Shown one piece after another: positions 35,463-44,678 of a DNA stretch of 64,000 nt. The stretch is taken from the NCBI RefSeq assembly GCF_042693015.1, contig NZ_CP170544.1, forward strand, positions 3,844,001-3,908,000, in the 5' to 3' direction. A program made the translations under genes and the position numbers. The notes under the pieces are model-generated. The model did not search any database, was not told the origin of the DNA, and was given only the letters and a program-made list of their open reading frames with translations. Every line of letters begins with the position of its first letter. Position 1 is the first letter of the stretch. This DNA comes from Sphingomonas_E sp042693015 (GTDB taxonomy: Bacteria > Pseudomonadota > Alphaproteobacteria > Sphingomonadales > Sphingomonadaceae).

Positions 35463-36725
35463 ATGCGCGACGCAACGGACCGGCTGCCCCGGACATCTCT
35501 TCTCGTCCGTCTTCGTTCCCGGTTGCGTGGCTTATGTACCGTGCTGATGCTCGGCGTGCTGGTGGCCGGTTGCGCGACACCGCAACGTCTGCCCGCGGTG
35601 CCGCGCGCATCGACCTTGCAGGCAGAAACCGGCCTCGGCCCGATCCGCTATTTCGTCACCCGCGACGTCGCCGGCTTCACGAAGGAAGCCTATGCCTCGC
35701 TCGACCGGGAACTCGCCTGGCGCGCGAGCCAGGGGCAGACAGGTCCGCTCCCCCCCGTCTATTTCCTCGCCATATCGGGCGGCGGCGAGAATGGCGCGTT
35801 CGGCGCGGGGCTGCTGAAGGGATGGACCGAAAGCGGCAAGCGGCCCGAATTCAAGGCGGTGACGGGCATCAGCACCGGCGCACTCACCGCGCCCTTCGCC
35901 TTCCTCGGCCCGAAATATGATCATGTGCTGGAGGAGGTCTACACCCAGACCACCAAGGACGACATCTTCAAGATGCGCGGCATGATAAAGGGCTTCTTCA
36001 GCGACGCGATGGCGGATACGACCCCGCTCTACCAACTGGTATCGCGCTATGCCGATCAGGCGCTGCTCGATGCGATCGCCGCCGAATATGCCAAGGGCCG
36101 GCTGCTGATGGTCGGCACCGCCGATCTCGACACGCTGGAGCCGGTGATCTGGAACATGACCGCGATCGCCGCGAGCAAGGACCCGCGCGCGCTCGAACTG
36201 TTCCGCAAGGTCCTCGTCGCGTCGGCATCGATCCCCGCGGTCTTTCCGCCGATGATGATCGACGTCACCGTCGACGGCACGCGCTACCAGGAGATGCACG
36301 CCGACGGCGGCACGATCGCGCAGGTCTTCCTCTATCCGCCCTCGCTCCATATCAGCCAGCAGGGCCCGGCCGCCAACCGCGAACGCCACCTCTACATCAT
36401 CCGCAATGCCCGGCTCGATCCGGACTGGGCGGACGTGCAGCGCCGCACGCTCTCGGTCGCCGGGCGGGCGCTCGGTTCGCTGACCCAGACGCAGGGGATC
36501 GGCGATCTCTACCGCATCTACACGACCACCCAACGCGACAAGATCGACTATAATCTGGCCTATATCCCGCGCAGCTTCGACGTGCCGCTGCCCGAACCGT
36601 TCGACCAGCATTATATGCAGGAACTCTACGCAACCGGGCGGAAGATGTCGGTCGGCGGCTTCCCGTGGGAGAAATATCCGCCCGGTTACACCCCCAACGA
36701 GCCGCACCGCGCGGATGATCGCTAA
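35463..36725 (+). CDS. Patatin-like phospholipase lipoprotein
   Basis: A 420-residue protein with a lipoprotein signal (LVAGC, lipidated Cys37). The patatin fold shows the oxyanion loop GGGENGAFG (106-114), the nucleophile Ser137 in GISTG and the catalytic Asp281 in ADGG. Such lipoproteins act on phospholipids or other acyl esters in the periplasm or at the outer membrane. It stands alone between two SDR genes. Confidence 0.9.
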   Translation: MRDATDRLPRTSLLVRLRSRLRGLCTVLMLGVLVAGCATPQRLPAVPRASTLQAETGLGPIRYFVTRDVAGFTKEAYASLDRELAWRASQGQTGPLPPVYFLAISGGGENGAFGAGLLKGWTESGKRPEFKAVTGISTGALTAPFAFLGPKYDHVLEEVYTQTTKDDIFKMRGMIKGFFSDAMADTTPLYQLVSRYADQALLDAIAAEYAKGRLLMVGTADLDTLEPVIWNMTAIAASKDPRALELFRKVLVASASIPAVFPPMMIDVTVDGTRYQEMHADGGTIAQVFLYPPSLHISQQGPAANRERHLYIIRNARLDPDWADVQRRTLSVAGRALGSLTQTQGIGDLYRIYTTTQRDKIDYNLAYIPRSFDVPLPEPFDQHYMQELYATGRKMSVGGFPWEKYPPGYTPNEPHRADDR

Positions 36726-36730
36726 GCTGC

Positions 36731-36771
36731 TTGACAACATCCCCGACTTATTAATGAATGCGATTCAATAA
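36731..36771 (+). promoter_or_regulatory. Promoter with TetR-like palindrome before the SDR/luciferase pair
   Basis: A perfect TTGACA (36731-36736) is followed by an inverted repeat with half-sites TTAATGAAT and ATTCAATAA around GCG (36751-36771, one mismatch). ATGAAT at 17-base spacing is a poor -10 box. A palindrome across the -10 region is the usual position of TetR/AcrR operators. No regulator gene is adjacent. Confidence 0.45.
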
Positions 36772-36811
36772 AGCATTCGCCCGCGCAATCGCGGGCCGCG
36801 GGGAGACGGAT

Positions 36812-37675
36812 ATGAGCAAGACGGTTTTCATCACCGGCGCCAATGTCGGACAGGGCAATCTCCTCGCCAAGGCGCTGGCCGAACGCGGCTGGCGCGTGCT
36901 CGCCGGCGTGCTGCCGGGCGCGCCGACCGACCTCGTCAGCAACAACCGCATCACCGTGATCGACCAGGACGTCTCCAGCGACGCGTCCGTCGCGGCGAGC
37001 GCGGAGCAGGTGAAGGCCGCGCTCGGTGACGAGGGGCTGGATCTGCTGCTCAACGTCGCCGGCGTCGCCAATATCGCGGTGGGCGTGATCGAGGGTGTCG
37101 ACCTGGCGCAGGTGGAACGGATCTTCCACATCAACACCTTCGGCCAGCTCCGCGTGATCCAGGCGCTGCTGCCGCTGCTGCGCAAGAATAAGGGGCGGAT
37201 CGCCAATTACAGCTCGGGCGCGATCATCGCCAATCCGGTCGGCTCCGGCCCCTACAACATGTCGAAGCACGCCATCCACGGCCTGACGCTCACGCTGCGC
37301 CACGAACTCGCGCCCTTCGGCATGCAGGTGACGTCCATCCTGCCCGGCGGGGTGATGACCGGCATGTCCTCCAACGCGCATGAGAATACGAAGAAGACCT
37401 GGAACGCGCAGCCGGCGGACGTGCTCGCCGTCTATGATCCGCCGCTCGGCAATGTCGTGCAGCAGGTGCTGCCGGACATGCTGGAAAAGAGCGGCAGTTC
37501 GCCCGATTATGCGGTGGCGGAGATGTTGAAGATCATCGACCTGCCGAAATGGAAGCCGATCCATTATGTCGGCAAGGATGTGAAGCCGATGGGGCTGATG
37601 CGGCGGCTGCTGTCCGAAAGCCAGCTCGAAAAAGCGATCCGCTCGACCTTCAAGATCCCGACCGCGCCGCTCTGA
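36812..37675 (+). CDS. SDR family oxidoreductase
   Basis: A 287-residue SDR starting MSKTVFITGANVGQG after GGGGAGA. The cofactor motif TGANVGQG departs slightly from TGxxxGIG. NVAG replaces NNAG, and SSGA and YNMSK form the active site. The stop overlaps the next ATG (TGATG), so it forms a two-gene unit with the luciferase-like oxidoreductase. The substrate is unknown; such pairs often act in degradation of hydrophobic compounds. Confidence 0.85.
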   Translation: MSKTVFITGANVGQGNLLAKALAERGWRVLAGVLPGAPTDLVSNNRITVIDQDVSSDASVAASAEQVKAALGDEGLDLLLNVAGVANIAVGVIEGVDLAQVERIFHINTFGQLRVIQALLPLLRKNKGRIANYSSGAIIANPVGSGPYNMSKHAIHGLTLTLRHELAPFGMQVTSILPGGVMTGMSSNAHENTKKTWNAQPADVLAVYDPPLGNVVQQVLPDMLEKSGSSPDYAVAEMLKIIDLPKWKPIHYVGKDVKPMGLMRRLLSESQLEKAIRSTFKIPTAPL

Positions 37676-38736
37676 TGGCCGGGCTCAAGGTCGACGGCGC
37701 GATCTTCCGCGGCGGCGACAATCTCTATTCGGGCGACCTCACCGAGATTCCGGCCCGCGTCCGCGCGATGGAGGGGCTCGACTTCGACGGCCTCTTCACG
37801 CTCGACACGACCATCGACCCGTTCCTCGCGCTGCTGCTCGCCGCCGAGCATAGCGAGCGCTGCGAACTGATCACCGGCGTCGCCATCGCCTTCGCCCGAT
37901 CGCCGATGACGCTCGCGCTGCAGGCGTGGAACCTGCAGCGTTATTCGGGCGGCCGGATGATCCTCGGCCTCGGATCGCAGGTGCAGGCGCATATCGAGAA
38001 ACGCTTTTCGATGCCCTGGGGTCCGCCCGCGGCGAAGATGCGGGAATTGATCCTGGCCATCCGCGCGATCTGGGATTGCTGGGGCCGCGGCGCCAGGCTC
38101 GATTTCCGCGGGACTTATTATCGGCACAGCCTGATGACGCCGACGTTCAATCCGGGGCCGAACGCGCATCCCGACCCGAAAATCTATCTCGGCGCGCTGG
38201 GCCCGAAAATGGTGGAGGTCGCCGGCGAAGTGGCGGACGGCCTATATGGCCACCCCTTCACCACCATCGCCTTCGTGCGCGACGTGCAGATCCCGGCATT
38301 GCGGCTCGGCCTTGCAAAATCCGGGCGCAGCTTAAGCCAGTTCGACATGCCCGCCATGATCATGACGATCACCGGCGAGGATGACCGCGCCATCGCCGCC
38401 GCCGATCGGTCGATCCGCAAGCTGATCGCTTTCTACGGCTCGACCCCGGCATATTATTCGGTGCTGGACCATCATGGCTGGCACGATCTCGGCCCGCGGC
38501 TCAACCTCATGTCGAAGGAAGGTCGCTGGGACGCGATGACCGACCTCATCACCGACGAGATCACCGACGCCTTCGCGGTGAAGGGCCGCCCCGACGAGAT
38601 CGCCGACCGCATCGCCGCGCGGTGCGACGGCCTGATCGACCGGGTGACGCTCTACACGCCCTATGCGCTGTCCGAGGAGGTGCTGCCCGTGATCGTGGCG
38701 GGGATTAAGGCGAAGCCGGGGAAGACTGCGGTCTGA
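37675..38736 (+). CDS. Luciferase-like (LLM) class flavin or F420-type oxidoreductase
   Basis: A 353-residue TIM-barrel enzyme of the bacterial luciferase superfamily. Recognisable segments are DGLFTLDTTIDPFLALLLAAEHSERCELITGVAIAFARSP, LGLGSQVQAHIEKRFSMPW and KIYLGALGPKMVEVAGEVADG. The pattern resembles the TIGR03617 group annotated as F420-dependent. Whether this organism makes F420 is unknown, and FMN is the alternative. The start at 37675 is set by the overlap with the SDR stop. Confidence 0.85.
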   Translation: MAGLKVDGAIFRGGDNLYSGDLTEIPARVRAMEGLDFDGLFTLDTTIDPFLALLLAAEHSERCELITGVAIAFARSPMTLALQAWNLQRYSGGRMILGLGSQVQAHIEKRFSMPWGPPAAKMRELILAIRAIWDCWGRGARLDFRGTYYRHSLMTPTFNPGPNAHPDPKIYLGALGPKMVEVAGEVADGLYGHPFTTIAFVRDVQIPALRLGLAKSGRSLSQFDMPAMIMTITGEDDRAIAAADRSIRKLIAFYGSTPAYYSVLDHHGWHDLGPRLNLMSKEGRWDAMTDLITDEITDAFAVKGRPDEIADRIAARCDGLIDRVTLYTPYALSEEVLPVIVAGIKAKPGKTAV

Positions 38737-38758
38737 ACGCGCGGGCGCCGTTCTACTC

Positions 38759-40726
38759 TTAAATGTTGCCAGCCATCGCCGACACAATGGGCTTCTCAAA
38801 CAGCTTTCTGAAAATTGACAGGCTGCTTTCCGCTAAATGATTGTCATCCGAGAAGATCGGTTGGCCATTTATCTCGTACAGGCATTCGGTGTCGGGACAT
38901 TGCACCAGATCCGGCCTGATCAGTCCAGGCTCGGCCAAGATCGGAGCATAGCGCTGGAGAAAGGCTGCTTTAGACCCGCCCGCCTCCCACCGAGACGACT
39001 TTCCATAGGCAAGCGATCTCGACCACATAGAGGCGATATCCGCACCCGGCGTGGCGATCGGCCCCACAAACAACACGGCCCTTCCCGGAAGTTTCCCGGC
39101 GGTCTCATGAAGACCTGCGATTACTTCGTCTGTCGTAGAACCTTTGGGCGATCTACCGTCCGGATAAGCGACGCCGCCATGCTCTGGTTTCCATCGCACT
39201 CCGATGATTACCACCCGCGCCTTTTTCAAGGATGTGGCTATCTCGATCTGCTTGTTCGCGGTGGCAAAACATTCCGAAGCGATGTTGACGTTGGTCATCG
39301 CCAAACATCCAGACGATACAACCAACATGCCTTTGAGATGGTGCGTTTTCAGGATGTCATCGATCAGCGGCACATACATTTCCATGTGGGAATTGCCGAG
39401 CAAGACGACATCCGCATCATGCAAATCGGAAGATGGCACGCCTAGCTGACAGAGCCGCACATTCTGCTCGGGACGAGCATCGGGCTGCTCGCATCGATAA
39501 TGTGTGTCGATCACGGCAGCGACCCGGTTCACTGCGGGCGAGAAGCGGGACGGCAGCCCCTCATGCCAAAGAATAAGCGCCCCAGCCGACAGGACGATCG
39601 TGACGCCGCCGGCTGCATATTTCAGTAAGCGGGCCAGAGAGCCAGTTCGGAACGGACGCTCGATCCATGCCCATGAGATGGTCGACACAGCGCCAGTGGC
39701 CGCAGCCATGATACCTAGCTGGTAGATCGTTGGGTTACCGATGAGCCAATAGCGGGCCAATACGATGATCGGCCAATGCCAAAGATATAGGGAAAAGGAC
39801 ATCAACCCGGCAGCGCGTAGCGGTTGCCACGAAAGCGCCGAAAGGTGGCCGCCGGCACCAGCATAGATCAGCAACGACGAACCCATCACGACGAGTTGCT
39901 GCGCGGAGATATTGCTCGGCGCGAACCCTGCCAAGGCAGCAGAAATCATGGCGAGCGCCAGCAGCGAAAGGCCTGTAACGAATGCCGGGTGGGAGGGTTG
40001 ATACCGGGGAAGCAGCGCCACGAGCGCGCCGAAGCATAGCTCCCACGTCCGCTGCGGCAGCAGGTAGAAAGCGAGGTTTCGCTCCGCCGTCGTGGAGGAA
40101 CCTGCGGCCGCTGCGGATGAGACAAGGATGAGGGCGAGAATGACGAGCGCCGCAGCCCTTCGATCCAGCTTCCTGAGGCAGGGCACCAGCACCACAGGAA
40201 AGAAAAGATAGAATTGTTCTTCAACCCCCAATGACCACAGATGCAGCAGAGGCATGGATTCCGCAGCTTTGCCGAAATAATCCGCTTGGCCCAGGAAATA
40301 GATGTTCCCCGCAAAGGCCAGCGACGCAAAAAGGCTCTTTGCGAACGCGACCAGATCCGAAGGAAGCATCAGCAGCAGAGCCGCGCCGGTCGTCACCAAC
40401 AGCATACAAAGCAAAGCGGGCAGGATGCGACGCAATCGGCGTTCGAAGAAGCGAGCGAATGAAAATGCGCCATCTTCGACTTCGCGCCGGATGATTCTGG
40501 TGATCAGAAAGCCCGAGATCACGAAGAAGATATCCACACCGAGATATCCGTGCGGCATGAATGAGCGGTCGAGATGGAACAGGATCACGGCGATGACGGC
40601 GATGCCGCGTAGACCGTCTATGTCGGCCCGATAGGACCTGTTGCTGTTTTGTTCGGAAGCTCCAATGGGGCTGGAGCCCGCAGATGCATCTGCCATTCGC
40701 AGCAGGGATGGAGAGAGCGCTTCCAT
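38759..40726 (-). CDS. OafA/YrhL-type acyltransferase with C-terminal SGNH domain
   Basis: A 655-residue membrane enzyme. Residues about 30-400 hold ten or so membrane segments of acyltransferase family 3, with YRADIDGLRGIAVIAVILFH and GYLGVDIFFVISGFLIT near the start. The last 230 residues are an SGNH domain with GNSH and DDNHLAE. Such proteins O-acetylate lipopolysaccharide or exopolysaccharide. Codon use is less GC-rich than in the neighbours, which suggests recent acquisition. ATG 40724-40726 follows an in-frame GTG. Confidence 0.92.
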   Translation of the reverse strand: MEALSPSLLRMADASAGSSPIGASEQNSNRSYRADIDGLRGIAVIAVILFHLDRSFMPHGYLGVDIFFVISGFLITRIIRREVEDGAFSFARFFERRLRRILPALLCMLLVTTGAALLLMLPSDLVAFAKSLFASLAFAGNIYFLGQADYFGKAAESMPLLHLWSLGVEEQFYLFFPVVLVPCLRKLDRRAAALVILALILVSSAAAAGSSTTAERNLAFYLLPQRTWELCFGALVALLPRYQPSHPAFVTGLSLLALAMISAALAGFAPSNISAQQLVVMGSSLLIYAGAGGHLSALSWQPLRAAGLMSFSLYLWHWPIIVLARYWLIGNPTIYQLGIMAAATGAVSTISWAWIERPFRTGSLARLLKYAAGGVTIVLSAGALILWHEGLPSRFSPAVNRVAAVIDTHYRCEQPDARPEQNVRLCQLGVPSSDLHDADVVLLGNSHMEMYVPLIDDILKTHHLKGMLVVSSGCLAMTNVNIASECFATANKQIEIATSLKKARVVIIGVRWKPEHGGVAYPDGRSPKGSTTDEVIAGLHETAGKLPGRAVLFVGPIATPGADIASMWSRSLAYGKSSRWEAGGSKAAFLQRYAPILAEPGLIRPDLVQCPDTECLYEINGQPIFSDDNHLAESSLSIFRKLFEKPIVSAMAGNI

Positions 40727-40803
40727 CACAGGGCTTTGCCATCATATGGTAACTTCATCGTAAAACGGGTGATTACACCTTGTAAGGCGGCAAGAAGCGG
40801 GCT

Positions 40804-40826
40804 CCCGGCCTTCGCCGGGATAACGG
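40804..40826 (+). repeat. REP-like palindrome, copy 1
   Basis: CCCGGC-CTTC-GCCGGG followed by ATAACGG. It has the same layout and orientation as copy 2, 78 bases on. The form (stem plus ATAACG/ATGACG tail) is that of repetitive extragenic palindromes common in sphingomonads. Confidence 0.65.
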
Positions 40827-40881
40827 TTCGGTGAGAGCTCTAGTCGTTTTCGACGGCGCCTCGAGTGGAGAGAGCCATGGA

Positions 40882-40907
40882 CCCAGCCTTTGCTGGGATA
40901 ACGACGG
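40882..40907 (+). repeat. REP-like palindrome, copy 2
   Basis: CCCAGC-CTTT-GCTGGG followed by ATAACGACGG. Compared with copy 1, both arms changed together (G-C to A-T pair), so the hairpin is kept. This paired change argues that the folded form matters for the element. Confidence 0.65.
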
Positions 40908-41064
40908 TTGGCGTGGTGAATGGCGAGGGCGCCCGACTCCCGCGTGCGACTTTAACTACCGGTAATCACGCACACTTTCGACAAAGGTTGTTCGTCGAAA
41001 CTGACTTGCGGCACGCGCGATGCGCCGCAAGGTGCCGCGTCGCAAATATATAATGGGTCCGCCG

Positions 41065-42630
41065 ATGCGCCTTACGTCCACGCTTACGCTTGCCGCCTGT
41101 CTGTTCTTCAGCCTTCCCGCCGCCGCCCAGAAAGCCGATGCGCCCGCCGCAAAGGGCGCCGCGGACGAGGTTGAGAAGAAGGTCGCCACCGAGATCGCCG
41201 AGAATTGGGCGACCGCGCCGGTCGCGGAAGTCACCAAGTCCAAGGCGATGAAGGTCGCGGTCGGCGGGCGGACGATCGGCTACACCGCCACCGCCGGCAC
41301 GCTGACGATCCGCAACGCCGCGGGCAAGCCGACCGCGAGCATCTTCTACACCGCCTACACCGCGCCGGGGGCAGGCGGAAAGGCGCGCCCCGTCACCTTC
41401 CTTTATAATGGCGGTCCGGGTTCGGCGAGCCTGTGGCTGCGCATGGGCAGCTTCGGCCCCGTCCGCGTCCGCACTACCGATCCGAACGCGGTGGCGCCCG
41501 CGCCCTTCCATGTCGATGCCAACCCGGACACACTGATCGGCAGCACCGACATGGTGTTCATCGATACGGTCGGCTCCGGCTATTCGCGGCCGCTGGGCGA
41601 CACCAAGCCCGCCGACTTCTACGGCGTCGACCAGGATGTCGATGCGTTCGCCAAGGCGATCACGCGCTACGTCATCAAGAACAAGCGCTGGGGCGACCCC
41701 AAATATATCCTCGGCGAAAGCTATGGCACCACGCGATCGGGTGCGCTGGCCTATCAGCTCGAGGATCAGGGCGTCACCTTGAACGGCGTGATCCTGCTGT
41801 CGTCGATCATGAATTACGGCATCCGCCAGTCGGGCTTCGACACCATCCATGTCGGCTATCTGCCGAGCTATGCCGCAACCGCATGGTATCATAACCGCGT
41901 CGCCGACAAGCCCGATCTTGCCACCTTCGTCGAGCAGGCCCGCGCCTTCGCCAACGGCCCCTATGCCGCAGCCCTCGCCAAGGGGCAGGATATCAGCGCC
42001 GCCGAGGAAGATGCCGTCGCGCGCGACCTCAGCCGCTTCACCGGCCTATCGGTCGATTATCTGAAGCGCGCCAATCTGCGCGTCGATCTCGGCCGCTTCC
42101 GCAAGGAATTGCTGCGCGACCAGCGCGCCACTGTCGGCCGCTTCGACAGCCGTTATGTCGGCACGGACGACGATGCCGCCGGCGAGACGCCCGAATATGA
42201 TGCGTCGAGCACCGGCATCACCGGCGCCTATATCAGCAGCTTCCAGGACTATCTGACCCGCGAGCTCGGTTATGAGACCGAGTTGACCTATCGCCGCAGC
42301 GCGCGCGAAGGCGGCGAGTTCAAGTGGGACTGGTCGCACAAGGCGCCCGACGATCGCACCCAGAACGTCGCCGACGTCACCGCCGATCTTTCGCAAGCGA
42401 TGCGGATCAACCCGCATCTGCGCGTCCTCTCGCTCAACGGCTATTATGACATGGCGACGCCGTTCTTTTCGACCGAGCGCGACCTGAAGCATATGATGCT
42501 GCCGGCCAACCTGCAGCCCAACCTGCAGTTCCGTTATTATCCGGCGGGGCACATGGTCTATCTGAACCCCGAGGCGCTGCGGCAGATGCGGATCGACCTC
42601 GAACGCTTCTACGCCGAAGGCGCGCGCTGA
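41065..42630 (+). CDS. Secreted S10-family serine carboxypeptidase-like protein
   Basis: A 521-residue exported protein; signal peptide MRLTSTLTLAACLFFSLPAAAQ. S10 features: FLYNGGPGSASLWLRMGSFGP (oxyanion region), the nucleophile in YILGESYGTTRSG, the aspartate in NGYYDMATP and the histidine in YPAGHMVYL. S10 enzymes are acid carboxypeptidases or acyltransferases, and bacterial copies of this kind are frequent in sphingomonads. ATG at 41053 is an alternative start. It stands alone. Confidence 0.92.
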   Translation: MRLTSTLTLAACLFFSLPAAAQKADAPAAKGAADEVEKKVATEIAENWATAPVAEVTKSKAMKVAVGGRTIGYTATAGTLTIRNAAGKPTASIFYTAYTAPGAGGKARPVTFLYNGGPGSASLWLRMGSFGPVRVRTTDPNAVAPAPFHVDANPDTLIGSTDMVFIDTVGSGYSRPLGDTKPADFYGVDQDVDAFAKAITRYVIKNKRWGDPKYILGESYGTTRSGALAYQLEDQGVTLNGVILLSSIMNYGIRQSGFDTIHVGYLPSYAATAWYHNRVADKPDLATFVEQARAFANGPYAAALAKGQDISAAEEDAVARDLSRFTGLSVDYLKRANLRVDLGRFRKELLRDQRATVGRFDSRYVGTDDDAAGETPEYDASSTGITGAYISSFQDYLTRELGYETELTYRRSAREGGEFKWDWSHKAPDDRTQNVADVTADLSQAMRINPHLRVLSLNGYYDMATPFFSTERDLKHMMLPANLQPNLQFRYYPAGHMVYLNPEALRQMRIDLERFYAEGAR

Positions 42631-42699
42631 TCTGCGGGGGCCGGATCGGCCCCGGAACATTGGTTGACAGCGATGGTGCTCCGTGCGGTTATGGGCCGC

Positions 42700-43968
42700 A
42701 TGGAGGACATCGAGCTCTTTCATCGCCTGGCGCTGGCCGTCGCGATCGGCGCCGTGATCGGGGTCGAACGACACTGGCGCGACCGCGAGGCAGGCCAGGG
42801 ACAGCGCACCGCGGGCCTGCGCACCTTCGCGCTGATCGGCCTGTTCGGCGGCGTGGCGGGGCTGATCGAGCGCGATCTTGCCGGCACGCTGGCGGCGCCC
42901 TCCGGTATCGTGCTCGCCAGCTTCTTCATCGTGCTGACGGGCGCGATCACCGCCTTCCAGTATCGGGAGTCGATCGCGGAAGGATCGTTCAGCGCGACCA
43001 CCGTCGTCGCGGCCATGCTGACCTTCGCGCTGGGCGCGCAAGCGGTGCTGGGCAATATGCAGATCGCCTCGGCCGGCGCGGTGGTGCTGCTCGTCATCCT
43101 GGCAAGCCGCGAATATCTCCACGGGGCGATGCGCAAGCTGCGCTGGGCCGAGCTGCGCTCCGCGGTGATCCTACTGGCGCTGACCTTCGTGCTGCTGCCG
43201 GTGGTGCCCGCCGATGCGATCGGTCCATTCGGCGGCATCTCCCCGGCGCGCATCCTGAAGCTGGTGATCGTCCTCGCCAGCATTTCCTTCTGCGGCTATG
43301 TCGCGGTGCGGATGCTGGGGGCGACACGCGGCGCACTGGTGGCGGGCGCAGTGGGCGGCATCGTCTCCTCGACAGCGGTCACCATCACCAACGCTCAGCG
43401 ATCGAAGACCGAGGAGGGCACCAACGCCCTGGCGGCAGGCGCGATCGGCGCCGGCGCGATATCCTTCCTGCGCACCGCGATCCTGGTTTCGGCACTGGCT
43501 GCGGTGCTGGTGCCGATCCTGGTGCCGGCGCTGGTGGCCGGTGCGGTGGCGATGATCGCTTATGCCGCCGTGCTCGCATGGCGCGACACGGCGGAAAATC
43601 CGGAACAGACACAGAAGAATCCGTTCGAGCTGTGGTCGGTCATCAAGATGGCGCTGCTGCTGGTCGGCGTCGCTTTCCTGGCGCAGGCGGCGAGCCAGCT
43701 GTTCGGGAATGCGGGGCTGATCATCGTATCGGCGCTATCGGGCCTCGCCGATGTCGATGCCGCGACGGTGACGGTGACGGGCATGATCAACCGGATTTCG
43801 CCGCAGGTAGGGGCGGAGGCGATCGCGATCGCGCTCTTTTCCAACGTGGTGGCGAAGGCCGTCTATGCGTCAATCTGGGGATCGGCGGGTTACCGCCTGC
43901 ATCTGTGGCTGGCATCGATCGCGGCGGCAGTGGCGTCCGGTGCGGGCCTTTTCTTCACGCTTGGCTGA
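42700..43968 (+). CDS. MgtC/DUF4010 family inner-membrane protein
   Basis: A 422-residue protein with about twelve membrane segments. The N-terminal part matches MgtC (LALAVAIGAVIGVERHWRD, GLRTFALIGLFGGVAGL). The C-terminal part is the DUF4010 half (VGGIVSSTAVTITNAQRSK, GLADVDAATVTV). Function is not established; a transport or magnesium-stress role is often suggested. TTGACA at 42664-42669 may be its -35 box, so the ATG at 42700 is preferred over upstream starts. Confidence 0.85.
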   Translation: MEDIELFHRLALAVAIGAVIGVERHWRDREAGQGQRTAGLRTFALIGLFGGVAGLIERDLAGTLAAPSGIVLASFFIVLTGAITAFQYRESIAEGSFSATTVVAAMLTFALGAQAVLGNMQIASAGAVVLLVILASREYLHGAMRKLRWAELRSAVILLALTFVLLPVVPADAIGPFGGISPARILKLVIVLASISFCGYVAVRMLGATRGALVAGAVGGIVSSTAVTITNAQRSKTEEGTNALAAGAIGAGAISFLRTAILVSALAAVLVPILVPALVAGAVAMIAYAAVLAWRDTAENPEQTQKNPFELWSVIKMALLLVGVAFLAQAASQLFGNAGLIIVSALSGLADVDAATVTVTGMINRISPQVGAEAIAIALFSNVVAKAVYASIWGSAGYRLHLWLASIAAAVASGAGLFFTLG

Positions 43969-43979
43969 GCAGCGACGGC

Positions 43980-44564
43980 TCAGGATGTAGCCAGCGATGT
44001 GCGGCTGACCGCCGCAGCAAAGGTCGTCCGGTCGAGCGGGACGCCGCCCTCATCGATCGCGAAGACCAGGAATGGGGCGCCCTTCAGGCCCCTCGCCCGA
44101 TCGGCGCGCCACAGCATGGACGCGCCATAGGATGCGTCGAGGCCGATCTTCCATTGGGATGCGCGCACCAGCCGGGCAAGTTCATTATCGTCGTAGAAGC
44201 AGATCAGGACGCTTTTGGCGCTCTCCGGCGCGGCGATCGCTTCACGCGGCGCGGTCATCTGGAAATATCCGCCGCAACTGGTGCCGACGAGGAGGACGCC
44301 GGTGCCCATGTCGATCTCGGGGCCGACAGCGGCAATGTGCGGAAAGATCAGGAAAGCGTGCGCGAGATCGCAATATTCCTCCGCCCGGCGACTGGCCTGC
44401 AACAGGGCGCCGAGGACGCGCTGGGACTCCTTGATCAGCGCGGCTCCGCCCGATGCAGATGCCTGCGCAGGTGCCAGCAACCCCACCGCGGGAAGCGCAG
44501 CTAATCCCTGGAGGATATGGCGGCGGGACAAGCCCACGGGCCGCGGAATCGGATCACGATCCAT
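43980..44564 (-). CDS. Tat-exported SYLF-domain (Ysc84-like) protein
   Basis: A 194-residue protein with a twin-arginine signal (LSRRHILQGLAALPAVG). The rest matches the SYLF/Ysc84 domain: AHAFLIFPHIAAVGPEI, GVLLVGTSCGGYFQM and SVLICFYDDNELARLVRASQWKIGLDAS. SYLF domains bind phosphoinositides in eukaryotes; bacterial members are periplasmic with unknown ligands. It is convergent with the DUF4010 gene (11-base gap). Confidence 0.8.
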   Translation of the reverse strand: MDRDPIPRPVGLSRRHILQGLAALPAVGLLAPAQASASGGAALIKESQRVLGALLQASRRAEEYCDLAHAFLIFPHIAAVGPEIDMGTGVLLVGTSCGGYFQMTAPREAIAAPESAKSVLICFYDDNELARLVRASQWKIGLDASYGASMLWRADRARGLKGAPFLVFAIDEGGVPLDRTTFAAAVSRTSLATS

Positions 44565-44606
44565 GGCCTTCAGGATATGGCAGCCCCGCGAGGTTAACTA
44601 TCGGTG

Positions 44607-44625
44607 AAAACCCTTATGGGGTTTT
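44607..44625 (-). terminator. Hairpin with T-rich arm after the TPR operon
   Basis: AAAACCC (44607-44613) and GGGTTTT (44619-44625) form a 7-bp stem with a short loop, 54 bases beyond the TPR stop. Its A/T arms can act as the U-tract in either direction. It probably ends the leftward transcript before the SYLF gene. Confidence 0.5.
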
Positions 44626-44678
44626 ACGGGGGCTTACCGACCATCATTGCCCCGCGGGCTCTGCCCCCCTCGCCCAAC

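Larger units (their letters stand above)
40727..41064. other. Intergenic region with REP-like palindromes
   Basis: No gene is supported in this 338-base divergent region. It contains two REP-like hairpins (40804-40819, 40882-40897), an inverted repeat TTTCGAC/GTCGAAA (40976-40982 and 40994-41000), and a short TACCGGTA palindrome near 40957-40964. Promoters for the acyltransferase (leftward) and the peptidase (rightward) must lie here but no strong box pair stands out. Confidence 0.5.

Noticed and set aside
40949..40970. LacI-type operator around TACCGGTA before the S10 peptidase
   Set aside because: The palindrome is only eight bases and the flanks do not continue the symmetry.
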